A program made the position numbers and the translations under genes. From FEN-1297 sp021817845 (GTDB taxonomy: Bacteria > Bacteroidota > Ignavibacteria > Ignavibacteriales > Ignavibacteriaceae), in assembly GCA_021817845.1 (NCBI GenBank), contig JAKAFW010000022.1:1-64000 (forward strand): a stretch of DNA of 64,000 nucleotides, given 5' to 3'. This document shows positions 25,132 to 33,555 of this stretch, piece after piece; the first letter of the stretch is position 1, and the number at the start of each line of letters is the position of its first letter. The notes below the pieces were generated by a model, which saw only the letters and a list, made by a program, of their open reading frames with translations, made no database searches and was not told where the DNA came from.

Positions 25132-25662
25132 ATGAAAATAGAAACTAATTTGGATTTTATTAAGGATATGGGGAAAAAGAAGGATGATGAGAATTGGAAG
25201 TTCCGTTCTTATTTGAAAGCCCTTGATATTGAGCCCTCAGAATTAGATAGCATAGTTCGCAAAATAAATAATGAAGTATCTTCACAAATTGACTGCACTA
25301 AATGTGCAAACTGCTGTAAGATCATTTACCCGATTTTGGATGAGGAAGATATTACAAGATTTTCATCCGGATTGAATAAAAGAATTGAGGAATTTAAATC
25401 TGTTTATTTAAGTGTAACTGAAGATGAAATCGATAAATTCAATTTTAATGCTCTTCCCTGTCCGTTCTTAAAAGACAATAAATGTACTAATTATAATCAC
25501 CGGCCTAAAGATTGTGAATCTTTTCCACATTTAAGTAAGGAAGATTTTAATTCAAGGTTAATGAGTGTCATTGAATTTTATTCGATATGCCCGATTGTAT
25601 TTAATGTTTATGAGCAGTTAAAAGATATATTATGGCACCGTGATTGGAGAAATTATATTTAG
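25132..25662 (+). CDS. YkgJ-family cysteine-cluster protein
   Basis: This 176-residue protein has the cysteine pattern of the YkgJ/Fe-S or zinc-chelate family (PF03692 type): CTKCANCC at about 61-68, PCPFL then KCTNYNHRPKDC in the middle (about 107-126), and CPI near the C-terminus. Such proteins bind metal, but their reaction is mostly unknown. It begins 38 bp after res and may be read from the defence operon; the family is not a known defence partner, so the association may be accidental. Confidence 0.82.
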   Translation: MKIETNLDFIKDMGKKKDDENWKFRSYLKALDIEPSELDSIVRKINNEVSSQIDCTKCANCCKIIYPILDEEDITRFSSGLNKRIEEFKSVYLSVTEDEIDKFNFNALPCPFLKDNKCTNYNHRPKDCESFPHLSKEDFNSRLMSVIEFYSICPIVFNVYEQLKDILWHRDWRNYI

Positions 25663-25978
25663 GGTAGTTATAAAAACAATTGACATCATTACAAAAACGG
25701 AAATTGAGAAACCGATGAATCGGTTAAAAGGTATCCTTTTCATTACATTTCCCACGAATAAATTCGTGGGCTGCTATGATACCTTTTAATCGATTTCAAC
25801 AAATGACCACTATTAATTTTTAATATTAACTAGGCACATATAGGTAGGGATGTTGTAGGAAATTCTATTTTGGTTGGACAGATATGAATCATTTAGAGTA
25901 ATTTTGATGATAGAGTTTATCAATTTGTTTTGTTAATTTTTATAGAATAATTTTCTAAATATTTTATAAAAGATTAAG
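25663..25978. other. 316-bp spacer holding repeat B1
   Basis: The left half is repeat copy B1 (25689-25809). The right half is AT-rich sequence in front of the aminopeptidase gene, with no further frame. Confidence 0.55.
25689..25809 (+). repeat. Family B palindromic repeat, copy B1
   Basis: It is built of an outer stem (GGTTAAAAGGTATC with GATACCTTTTAATCG), the inner hairpin CCCACGAATAAATTCGTGGG and a small left hairpin AACCGATGAATCGGTT, which together give a cloverleaf-like fold. Copies B2 and B3 share the same blocks. Confidence 0.8.
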
Positions 25979-27691
25979 ATGAAAAATATAGTACTGTCAT
26001 TTTGTTTTATTGTTATTTTCTGTTTTCAATTAAGTTATACGCAGGAGCCATCGCACTATAACTGGGGAACTTTCACAAAGGCGGATTCACTCCGCGGTTA
26101 CTTGTCCCCCCTTCGTTCATGTTATGACGTTACATTCTATCATCTTGATATTAGTGTTGACACCTCAACAAAATCAATTAAAGGTTATAATTTAATCAGG
26201 TTTAAAGTCGTAAATGATTTTCAAAAGATGCAGGTCGATTTATTCCCTAATATGAAAGTGGATGGAATCAAATTTGAAGATGGAACTTCTTTAAAGTATA
26301 CGAGAGATTACGGAGCAGTTTTTATAACTCTGCCCCGTGAATTAAAAATGAATACCTATCATCAAATTATTTCTTATTATTCAGGCAAACCGCAAATTGC
26401 AGTTAATCCGCCATGGGACGGCGGATTCATTTGGACTCATGATAAGGAAGGTAATTCCTGGATTGAAGTTACTTGCCAGGGAACCGGTGCAAGCTTATGG
26501 TGGCCTAATAAAGATCACCAATCCGATGAGCCGGATAGTATGCTTTTAAGCGTTACTATACCAAAAGGATTAGAAGATATTTCCAACGGAAGATTACGAA
26601 GTAAAATCGATTTATCAAGCGGGCGAACTCAGTATAATTGGTTTATAAGTTATCCGATAAATAATTATGATGTTACACTCAACATCGGCAAATATTCTCA
26701 CTTTAGTGATGTCTATACGAGCAGCGACAGCTCAAAACTTACATTGGACTATTATGTAATGCCGGAAAACCTGAAAATAGCGAAAGAACATTTTAAGGAA
26801 GTGAAAACGATGCTTGCTTGTTACGAAAGATATTTTGGTAAATATCCTTTTTATCGTGACGGTTATAAATTAATTGAATCTTCGCACAACGGGATGGAAC
26901 ATCAATCAGCAGTAGCATATGGGAATCATTATCTTTTAGGATATGAGGGGCGTGCAAGTTCCGAAGTGGGATTGAAATTCGATTTTATTATCATCCACGA
27001 AAGCGCTCATGAATGGTGGGGCAACAGTATTACTTCTAAAGATATTGCAGACATGTGGATCCATGAAAGCTTTGCCGCTTATGCGGAAGCTCTTTATGTT
27101 GAATACAACTGGGGACGGAACGCTTCTCTTGAATATATAAACGCGAAAAGGCAAAATGTTAAAAACGATAAGCCGATTATAGGTCCTTATAATGTTAACC
27201 ACGAGGGTTCCGGAGAAATGTACGATAAAGGTCAACTTGTACTTAATACATTGCGGGATGTAATAAACAACGACTCACTCTGGTTCGGCATACTAAAGGG
27301 AATTCAGAAAAAATATGCATATAAAACAGTTGATGCAGATGATATTATCAATTATATAAACAATGCAACCGGTACAAACTACGATTATTTTTTCGAGCAA
27401 TATCTTCGCTACTCTAAACTTCCGCAGCTTGAAATAATCGTTACGAAAAAAGGTACTGAAACTTCATTAAAGTATAAATGGAATGCAGATGTAAAAGATT
27501 TTAGGATGCCTATAAAAGTAACCACTTCTAAAGATCATTTTGATTTCATTTATCCGACGACCAAATTTCAAACAATGAAGCTGACTGATTTCGATCCGAA
27601 AGACTTCAAAATCGATAAGGATGAATTTTTCTGTGGAATTAAAATATTACGTTATTACATTGACCCTAAGAGCAGTATAGATATATATTGA
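25979..27691 (+). CDS. M1-family zinc aminopeptidase, exported
   Basis: This 570-residue protein has a signal peptide (residues 1-21, ending YTQ). An N-terminal beta domain is followed by the thermolysin-like catalytic domain with HESAH at 340-344 and the third zinc ligand Glu363 in HESFAAYAEAL, the exact 18-residue spacing of M1 gluzincins. NGMEHQSA near 304 takes the place of the GxMEN exopeptidase motif; the His in the position of Asn is a small deviation. The protein lacks the long C-terminal domain of classical members and lacks a T9SS tail, so it is likely periplasmic. Peptide trimming is the expected role. Confidence 0.9.
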   Translation: MKNIVLSFCFIVIFCFQLSYTQEPSHYNWGTFTKADSLRGYLSPLRSCYDVTFYHLDISVDTSTKSIKGYNLIRFKVVNDFQKMQVDLFPNMKVDGIKFEDGTSLKYTRDYGAVFITLPRELKMNTYHQIISYYSGKPQIAVNPPWDGGFIWTHDKEGNSWIEVTCQGTGASLWWPNKDHQSDEPDSMLLSVTIPKGLEDISNGRLRSKIDLSSGRTQYNWFISYPINNYDVTLNIGKYSHFSDVYTSSDSSKLTLDYYVMPENLKIAKEHFKEVKTMLACYERYFGKYPFYRDGYKLIESSHNGMEHQSAVAYGNHYLLGYEGRASSEVGLKFDFIIIHESAHEWWGNSITSKDIADMWIHESFAAYAEALYVEYNWGRNASLEYINAKRQNVKNDKPIIGPYNVNHEGSGEMYDKGQLVLNTLRDVINNDSLWFGILKGIQKKYAYKTVDADDIINYINNATGTNYDYFFEQYLRYSKLPQLEIIVTKKGTETSLKYKWNADVKDFRMPIKVTTSKDHFDFIYPTTKFQTMKLTDFDPKDFKIDKDEFFCGIKILRYYIDPKSSIDIY

Positions 27692-27847
27692 ACTTAAAAA
27701 GTGAAACTGCGCTGCCAGTTATATATACACCTTGAAAATCTGCGAGGTCTTCAAAATTCATAGACATTGGAGGATAGGAATTAAAGAAAAAGAATTATTG
27801 ATTTTGTTGAAAATAAATATCATGAATCTTTCTCCTGTCCTGTTTTA

Positions 27848-28153
27848 CTAACATGGGATACTTCGATTTGTTAATAATGTAAGCAATTCTGATTCCTCTT
27901 CGGTTAGAAGAGGTTTATACTTAACATTATTATCCCGGACATCTTTAAATTCCTTTTCAGAAATAGGAAGTAAAAAGATTTTAACCTCATTACCAATAAC
28001 TTCGATCACTTCATTTTGTTTTAGAGTATCTAAAACCTTGTCAAATTTACTGAGATCCCAGCCTGGTAATTTCTTAAGTAATCCTTTTTTATTCAAAACA
28101 GTTTTGTGGTGTGTGTAGATTCGTTCACGCTTTTTATCATCTTGTATATTCAT
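27848..28153 (-). CDS. Hypothetical protein, 101 aa, possible winged helix
   Basis: The family is unrecognised. The first 60 residues (ERIYTHHKTVLNKKGLLKKL, then LDTLKQNEVIEVIGNEVKIF) resemble a small winged helix, two helices and a beta-wing; this is an eyeballed fold guess. The C-terminus is acidic. The gene is monocistronic between the aminopeptidase and a repeat-rich spacer. It could be a remnant of a larger gene. Confidence 0.45.
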   Translation of the reverse strand: MNIQDDKKRERIYTHHKTVLNKKGLLKKLPGWDLSKFDKVLDTLKQNEVIEVIGNEVKIFLLPISEKEFKDVRDNNVKYKPLLTEEESELLTLLTNRSIPC

Positions 28154-28286
28154 AAGAAAACTCCTAAGATTTTATTTTGAAGTAAATATAGTCTAACGAT
28201 AAAGCAATACCTAAGTTGGATTTTTGATCAATAAACAAGATTATCCGGATTATAGATAATCTTGTAAGATTTATCAAGGTGTATTC

Positions 28287-28428
28287 CTAGCGCGGCAAGC
28301 CGCAATTTTGAATTATGAATGTTGAACCTTGCCTACCGGCAGGCAGGTTATGAATGAAACGCAATGAAATTTATCATAAAAAATATCTTGACATAAAAAA
28401 CAAAGATTTAAAAGTCAATACTATAAAT
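28287..28428 (+). repeat. Family A repeat, copy A2
   Basis: It starts TAGCGCGGCAAGCCGCAAT, contains the motif AATATCTTGACATAAAAAAC and ends CAATACTATA. A palindrome, CCTGCC-like with core GCCTACCGGCAGGC (28330-28344), is inserted in the middle. Confidence 0.85.
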
Positions 28429-28448
28429 ATCTCAGGTACACGAATTGA

Positions 28449-28548
28449 ACATGGGATATCTCAGTCGAGTCCGCCGCGGCGGATCCTTCGATATGACATA
28501 AAAAATAGTTGTCATTTCGAATCCGGCTTTAGCCGGTGAGAAATCCCA
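28449..28548 (+). repeat. Family C repeat unit, copy C1
   Basis: ATGGGATATCTCAGTCG on the left and GGTGAGAAATCCCA on the right are rough inverted ends around CGATATGACA and TGTCATTTCGAATCC. A palindrome CCGCCGCGGCGG is inserted at about 28470. The inner part CCGGCTTTAGCCGG is a hairpin. Confidence 0.65.
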
Positions 28549-28680
28549 TAGCGCGGCAAGCCGCAATTTTGAATTATGAATCCGCCGCGGCGGATGAATT
28601 TTGAATGAAAAGTAATGAAATTTATCATAAAAATATCTTGACATAAAAAACAAAGATTTAAGAGAGGTCTCAATACTGTC
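28549..28680 (+). repeat. Family A repeat, copy A3
   Basis: It follows C1 directly. Family landmarks are present from TAGCGCGGCAAGCC to TCTTGACATAAAAAAC; a CCGCCGCGGCGG palindrome (28580-28595) occupies the same place as the insert in A2, and the right end has diverged. Confidence 0.8.
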
Positions 28681-28788
28681 TAAAATGGGATTTCTCCCTC
28701 CGGTCGAAATGACATCTGGAAGTTGTGCAACAGGCTCGGTAGGCATGGTCGAAATGACACAGGTGATTGAATTTCATATCAAAAGATC

Positions 28789-28827
28789 CATTATGCCAAT
28801 ATTCCCAGAGGGAATTTTGGCATAATG
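28789..28827. terminator. Long hairpin downstream of tyrosine phenol-lyase
   Basis: CATTATGCCAA pairs with TTGGCATAATG, with an inner ATTCCC/GGGAAT stem. It lies about 30 bp past the stop of the lyase gene on the minus strand. No strong T-tract follows, so it may be a repeat or an RNA 3'-end protecting hairpin. Confidence 0.5.
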
Positions 28828-28855
28828 TAAAATGTTCTAATAAGAATTAGATTAA

Positions 28856-30247
28856 CTACTTTAACCTATCAAAACGTGCCTGGAAGAATCTTAGATATTT
28901 CGGTTCATAAGTCATCTTCAATCCTTTAATAGATTTTCGATTTTCATAGACCGACACTACGGACTCGTATGCTACGTCGATATGAGCTTGGGTATAGACC
29001 CTTCGGGGTAATGTTAAACGGACAAGCTCAAGTTTGGGATAGTTATGATCGCCTGTGACTTTATTTCTACCAGCTGAAACGATTCCTCTTTCCATTGCTC
29101 TGACACCTGAGTCGATATAAACTTCCAGTGCCAGGGTCTGTGCAGGGAATTCAATTTGTTTTAAATTAGGTAAAAATCGTTTGGCGTCAAGAAAAATAGC
29201 ATGTCCACCAATCGGCTTTACAATAGGAATATTATATTCCAATAATTTATTTCCGAAGTATTCAATTTGACCTATTCTTGATCTGATATAATCATAATTA
29301 GTCATCTCTTCTATTCCGCGCGCCATGGCTTCCATATCTCTTCCTGCAAGACCACCGTAGGTATGAAGTCCTTCGTATACAACAACCATATTTCTGGCTT
29401 CTTCAAATACTTTTTTATTTTTTGTAGCCAAGAAGCCGCCGATATTAACAAGCAAATCCTTTTTAGCGCTCACCCAGATGCCTTCGAAGTGAGAGCACAT
29501 TTCTTTTAAAATTTGAGCTATAGTTTTATCCTCATAGCCTTTTTCACGCTGTTTGATAAAGTAGGCATTTTCAACAGCACGAGTTGCATCAAGCCATACT
29601 TTTATGCCGTGTTGTTTTGAATAGTTTTCTAAGTCAATCATGTTTGCCATTGAAATAGGTTGACCGCCAGCCATGTTGACCGGGCCAGCAATGCTTATAT
29701 AGGGAATTTTTTTAGCGCCTACTTCTTTTACAAGTTTATCCAGTTTATTTAGATCTACATTTCCTTTGAATGGATGTTCGCTTTGCGGGTTATGGGCTTC
29801 GTCAATTATTATATCGACGAAAGTAGCGCCGGCAAGTTCTTGATGCAGTCTTGTGGTTGTAAAGTACATATTCCCTGGAACATAGTCACCGGGCTTAATA
29901 AGGATTTTGGAAATCAAATGCTCCGCAGCCCTTCCTTGATGAGTAGGGACAAAATAAGGATAGCCGTAATATTTCTTGACGTTATCCCATAAATAATAGA
30001 AATTCCTACTGCCTGCATAAGCTTCATCGCCGAGCATCATGCCGGCCCATTGATAATCGCTCATTGCGTTAGTGCCGCTGTCGGTAAGTAAATCAATATA
30101 TACATCATCCGATTTTAACAGGAAAGTATTGTAGCCCGCCTCTTTAGCGGCCTTCTCCCTATGTTCGCGTGTGGTCATTTTAATTGGTTCAACAACCTTT
30201 ATTTTGAAGGGTTCTGCCCATGATCTTCTTGCTAATTTTTTAGCCAT
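28856..30247 (-). CDS. tpl: Tyrosine phenol-lyase (beta-eliminating lyase)
   Basis: This 463-residue PLP enzyme is collinear with tyrosine phenol-lyase and tryptophanase. The Schiff-base lysine is Lys263 in VSAKKDLLVNIGG. The phosphate and ring region includes QGRAAEH and DATRAVENAYF. Specificity marks favour tyrosine: GVRAMERG carries Arg387, equivalent to the TPL Arg that contacts the phenol, where tryptophanase has a hydrophobic residue, and MYFTTTR keeps the TPL-type threonines. It would split L-tyrosine into phenol, pyruvate and ammonia. It is encoded 74 bp behind an Lrp-type regulator on the same strand. Tryptophanase is the alternative. Confidence 0.8.
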   Translation of the reverse strand: MAKKLARRSWAEPFKIKVVEPIKMTTREHREKAAKEAGYNTFLLKSDDVYIDLLTDSGTNAMSDYQWAGMMLGDEAYAGSRNFYYLWDNVKKYYGYPYFVPTHQGRAAEHLISKILIKPGDYVPGNMYFTTTRLHQELAGATFVDIIIDEAHNPQSEHPFKGNVDLNKLDKLVKEVGAKKIPYISIAGPVNMAGGQPISMANMIDLENYSKQHGIKVWLDATRAVENAYFIKQREKGYEDKTIAQILKEMCSHFEGIWVSAKKDLLVNIGGFLATKNKKVFEEARNMVVVYEGLHTYGGLAGRDMEAMARGIEEMTNYDYIRSRIGQIEYFGNKLLEYNIPIVKPIGGHAIFLDAKRFLPNLKQIEFPAQTLALEVYIDSGVRAMERGIVSAGRNKVTGDHNYPKLELVRLTLPRRVYTQAHIDVAYESVVSVYENRKSIKGLKMTYEPKYLRFFQARFDRLK

Positions 30248-30320
30248 AACTTCTCCGAATAAATTAATTTAAGAAAATGAATTCGCATTTAATTTGTTGT
30301 TTTAAGATTAACCAGACTTA

Positions 30321-30770
30321 TTAGAAACATATCTCCACTGTTTCTTTTATAGTTTCAAGTACAATTGTTGTGTTTGTAGTTCTTATGGATCCGATAGTTG
30401 AGAATTTAGTTCGGAGCAATTGAGTAAGCGCATCAGTATTTGCCGCTCTTACTTTCACAAGGAAGCTATCCTCACCGGCTACAATATGGACTTCCAGCAC
30501 TTCAGGTATTTTTGAAATTTCTTTAGCTGTTTTTTGATCGACAATTTGACCTTTAGCTGTTACCTGGATAAAGGCAAGGAGTCCACGGTCAACTTCTTTT
30601 GGGTCAATCTGTGCTGTATATTTTTTAATGATTTTTCTTTGTTCAAGGCGTCTTATTCGTTCAAGCACTGCTGAAGGTGCCATTTTAACTTGCCGGGCAA
30701 TTTCGGCATTTGTCGTCCTAGAGTTCTTTTGAAGTATATTCAGTATTTTAGCGTCAATTTCGTTAATCAT
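30321..30770 (-). CDS. Lrp/AsnC-family transcriptional regulator
   Basis: The 149-residue protein has an N-terminal helix-turn-helix (IDAKILNILQKNSRTTNAEI, then MAPSAVLERIRRLEQRKII, residues 5-50) and a C-terminal RAM effector-binding domain with EVHIVAGEDSFLVKVRA. Proteins of this family sense amino acids. The gene precedes tyrosine phenol-lyase in the same direction, so local control of that enzyme by an amino acid, perhaps tyrosine, is likely but unproven. Confidence 0.9.
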   Translation of the reverse strand: MINEIDAKILNILQKNSRTTNAEIARQVKMAPSAVLERIRRLEQRKIIKKYTAQIDPKEVDRGLLAFIQVTAKGQIVDQKTAKEISKIPEVLEVHIVAGEDSFLVKVRAANTDALTQLLRTKFSTIGSIRTTNTTIVLETIKETVEICF

Positions 30771-30839
30771 TCTGATTTTTCTATTTATTTAGAATATTAT
30801 TTGTAATAATAAGAATTAACAGAATATTTGTCAAGCGGA

Positions 30840-30962
30840 TAATGACAAAGTGGTTAATAGGAAATCAATTAAAAGATATGATAGCAGCCCACGAATTTAT
30901 TCGTGGGGAAGAAATGAAACGAACACCATTGAACCGATTCATCGGTTTCTCAAATGCCGTCT
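30840..30962 (-). repeat. Family B palindromic repeat, copy B2
   Basis: It is the same block order as B1, in reverse orientation: AACCGATTCATCGGTT at the right and CCCACGAATTTATTCGTGGG in the middle. It lies between lrp and the 3' end of manA. Confidence 0.8.
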
Positions 30963-30998
30963 ATTAAGATTATAAATGTTAAATTGACGCTTATTTTG

Positions 30999-32231
30999 TC
31001 AAGACGGAATTTCGACAAGGTAATATTCAGCCGCACTTAGAGTAGAGATTTCATACTGTGATAATGCAGCAGGAATAAAAATCGATTCTCCTTTTGAAAA
31101 TTTCTGTGAAGATTTAATATCGCCGGACTTCCATATAATTTCAATTGTTCCTTCGGTAATTAAATACACAGCTAGCTTACCTTTGGATTTTTTCATTTGT
31201 GGAAATCCGCTTTCTTTCCGGTAATGTGAAACTTCGAATTCTTCCGCTATAGTTTTGTAAGTTACTTCATCTTCTTTTTGTTCTTCATTTATGATTTCAT
31301 ATTTAGCAAAATCATATTTAATAATATCCAACAAAGTCTTCACATCTTTAAACTTATTCGTCAGTCCGGCGCGAACGACGTTATCCGAATTTGCCATACA
31401 CTCAATTATATTTCCTTTTATATATGCGTGAGGGACGCCAGCTTGCGTAAAGATAGCCTGTCCTTTTTCTAAATGTATTATATTGAAAAAGAAAAATGAA
31501 AGTAGACCTATATCTACGCCGAACAAGTCATATTGTGTAAGGAACTGAAACTCTTCCGGCAATAAAGTTGATTTAACCTTTAACCGTTCGGCTATTTTTT
31601 GAATACATTTAGAAAGGTTTTCTGATTCATCTGCTCTCTTCATAATTTCGCTATAGAGATCTTGAATATTTTTCTCAATCTCCTGATCATTTTTAGAGTT
31701 TAATACTTTTGCAATAAGGTCTTCGCCGATAAAATCATTAAGCTCAGGCAGAGAAATTAAATTTTGCACAATTTCTTTTACGGGGCGAAAGCCAGCAATT
31801 GCAGCCAGGGAATCTAAAGCAACAGCTATTTCAGGTTTATGATTATCATCGGGATAATTTTTGGGGTCCAATGAATGCAATTTTTCTGCTTGAATTTTAT
31901 TTGGATGAGTTTGGATAGAAAGCGCTTTATCTGAAGAAAGGACTTTTAGCAAAAAAGGAAATTGCCCGTTGAATTTCCGAACTACATAATCGCCTAAACA
32001 TTCAACAGGATGATCTTTAACAAATTTATTAAGAGGGATATTTACGTTGTCTACTACAATTTCCGACGGACATTTCGGATGAGCGCCAATCCATAATTCG
32101 GCATAAGGCAATCCTGGTTTTGCTTGGACACCCAAGAACTTTGGAATAAAAGCATTTTCATCTTTCGTTCCCCAATCATAGTATTGAGCTTTATTAATTA
32201 GCTTATACGGTTGTGCAGAGAATTTTTTCAA
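30999..32231 (-). CDS. manA: Mannose-6-phosphate isomerase (type I)
   Basis: The 410-residue cupin enzyme has the N-terminal AQYYDWGTKDENAFIP and the zinc ligands in SIQTHPN (about residue 107), DNHKPEIAVAL (about 130-140) and GVPHAYIKGN (about 265). It interconverts mannose 6-phosphate and fructose 6-phosphate for GDP-mannose and glycan synthesis. The size is slightly larger than typical because of a helical insert near 160-230. The gene stands alone between two inverted copies of repeat B. Confidence 0.93.
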   Translation of the reverse strand: MKKFSAQPYKLINKAQYYDWGTKDENAFIPKFLGVQAKPGLPYAELWIGAHPKCPSEIVVDNVNIPLNKFVKDHPVECLGDYVVRKFNGQFPFLLKVLSSDKALSIQTHPNKIQAEKLHSLDPKNYPDDNHKPEIAVALDSLAAIAGFRPVKEIVQNLISLPELNDFIGEDLIAKVLNSKNDQEIEKNIQDLYSEIMKRADESENLSKCIQKIAERLKVKSTLLPEEFQFLTQYDLFGVDIGLLSFFFFNIIHLEKGQAIFTQAGVPHAYIKGNIIECMANSDNVVRAGLTNKFKDVKTLLDIIKYDFAKYEIINEEQKEDEVTYKTIAEEFEVSHYRKESGFPQMKKSKGKLAVYLITEGTIEIIWKSGDIKSSQKFSKGESIFIPAALSQYEISTLSAAEYYLVEIPS

Positions 32232-32660
32232 TTTAATCCTTAATTAACGATAACAAATATAAGTTTATCAATATACCTCACGCAAATTCACAATTACAAA
32301 AACGGTATTAGAGAAACCGATGAATCGGTTGAAATGTATTCTTTTAATTTCATACCCCACGAATAAAATTCGTGGGCTGCTTTTTGGCATTTCAATAGAT
32401 TTCATAAAAATGAATGACCTTAAAATAATATTCCGCAAACCTGCCTATCTTCCAATAAAGGAGGAGTCGGAATATCTTATTAGACAGTACAACTAAAAAT
32501 AATTCATTAAAAAATTCTTATTTACGAGAAAGTTTTATTATATCCTGAAATTTTTCGCTCCGGTTCTGTATCTTTTCTTATAAAACGAAGAAAAAATAGA
32601 ATGCTTCATAAGGCACAATTCTTGCCTTAAATAGATGTTTTTCTTATCATTTGAGGGAAT
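32232..32660. other. 429-bp divergent spacer, manA / etf operon
   Basis: It contains repeat B3 near manA and about 240 bp of AT-rich sequence before etfB that must hold the etf promoter; I could not fix its boxes. A small inverted repeat AAGGCACAATTCTTGCCTT lies at 32608-32626. Confidence 0.5.
32293..32418 (+). repeat. Family B palindromic repeat, copy B3
   Basis: It has AACCGATGAATCGGTT, CCCACGAATAAAATTCGTGGG and the outer arms as in B1. It lies just upstream of manA, facing B2 across that gene. Confidence 0.8.
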
Positions 32661-33551
32661 ATGGGTTATAAGAGTATAGTCCTAGTAAAGCAGGTACCGG
32701 ATACGGCAAATATTTCCGGGCAGGTAATGAAAGAAGACGGGACAGTTAACCGTTCTTTACTGCCTGCAATATTTAATCATGAAGACCGTGTTGCGCTTGA
32801 AATGGCGCTTCAAGTTCAGGATAATTACGGAGGAAGTGTCAGCGTAATAACTATGGGACCTCCGCGCGCTTCCGATGTACTTCGCGAATGTTTATTCATG
32901 GGCGCAGATGAAGCTTTCTTGATTAGCGATAGAAAATTTGCAGGAGCTGATACGCTGGCAACTTCTTATGTTCTTTCTGAAGCAATAAAAAAGATTGGAA
33001 GCTACGATTTTATTTTTGCAGGAAGGCAGGCTATTGACGGAGATACAGCTCAAGTTGGACCGCAAACTGCCGAGAAATTAGGAGTACCTCAAATTACTTA
33101 CGCTCAAGAGATAGTAAATATTAATGAACACCATGTTGTTATAAAGAAAAAAATTGAAGGGGGATATGAAGTTCTTGAGTCACCGCTGCCCGTTCTTGTA
33201 ACGGTATTAAAGGATTCTGTTTTTCCCCGCCCTTACAAGGCAAAGCGGGTTATGGCTTATAAAAATGCAAAGACCTTAATGGAATTAGAAAAGCTTACCG
33301 AAGGAAATTCACTCCTCTACATTGACCAGTTAAAGTATGAATACATGGCGAAGCATCTTTACATCAACACGATGACTATGGATGATCTTCAATTGGATGT
33401 TGAGCGGTGCGGCGTCGCGGGCTCTCCGACTAAAGTACACAAAATTGAGTCAGTAGTTCTCACGGGCAATAAACACGAACACATCGAACCTAATAAAATC
33501 GGTATTGGTACGCTTATAGATAAATTAATGGAAGATCATATTTTCGGATAA
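32661..33551 (+). CDS. etfB: Electron transfer flavoprotein, beta subunit
   Basis: The 296-residue protein has the EtfB layout: KQVPDTANISG near the start, NHEDRVALEMALQ, SVITMGPPRA and GRQAIDGDTAQVGPQ, the AMP-binding region of the family. With EtfA it carries electrons from acyl-CoA dehydrogenases to the quinone pool. The gene is 4 bp upstream of etfA. It is a little longer than the 250-260 residues of classical EtfB, as is common in this phylum. Confidence 0.94.
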   Translation: MGYKSIVLVKQVPDTANISGQVMKEDGTVNRSLLPAIFNHEDRVALEMALQVQDNYGGSVSVITMGPPRASDVLRECLFMGADEAFLISDRKFAGADTLATSYVLSEAIKKIGSYDFIFAGRQAIDGDTAQVGPQTAEKLGVPQITYAQEIVNINEHHVVIKKKIEGGYEVLESPLPVLVTVLKDSVFPRPYKAKRVMAYKNAKTLMELEKLTEGNSLLYIDQLKYEYMAKHLYINTMTMDDLQLDVERCGVAGSPTKVHKIESVVLTGNKHEHIEPNKIGIGTLIDKLMEDHIFG

Positions 33552-33555
33552 ATTT

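Larger units (their letters stand above)
28154..28855. other. 702-bp repeat cluster without genes
   Basis: The spacer contains family A copies A2 and A3, family C palindromes and a terminator hairpin. The short open frames in it are translations of the repeats. No conserved protein is encoded. Confidence 0.75.

Noticed and set aside
25681..25810. CRISPR array or CRISPR-like repeats at the family B and A copies
   Set aside because: Copies are far apart, without regular spacers, and no cas gene is present.
28354..28746. Two short open frames on either strand in the repeat cluster
   Set aside because: They are translations of family A and C repeats; similar frames appear at 57488-57751 for the same reason.
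28856..30247. Tryptophanase (tnaA)
   Set aside because: The substrate-site arginine in MERG and the C-terminal RFFQARFD pattern agree better with tyrosine phenol-lyase, although the two families are close.
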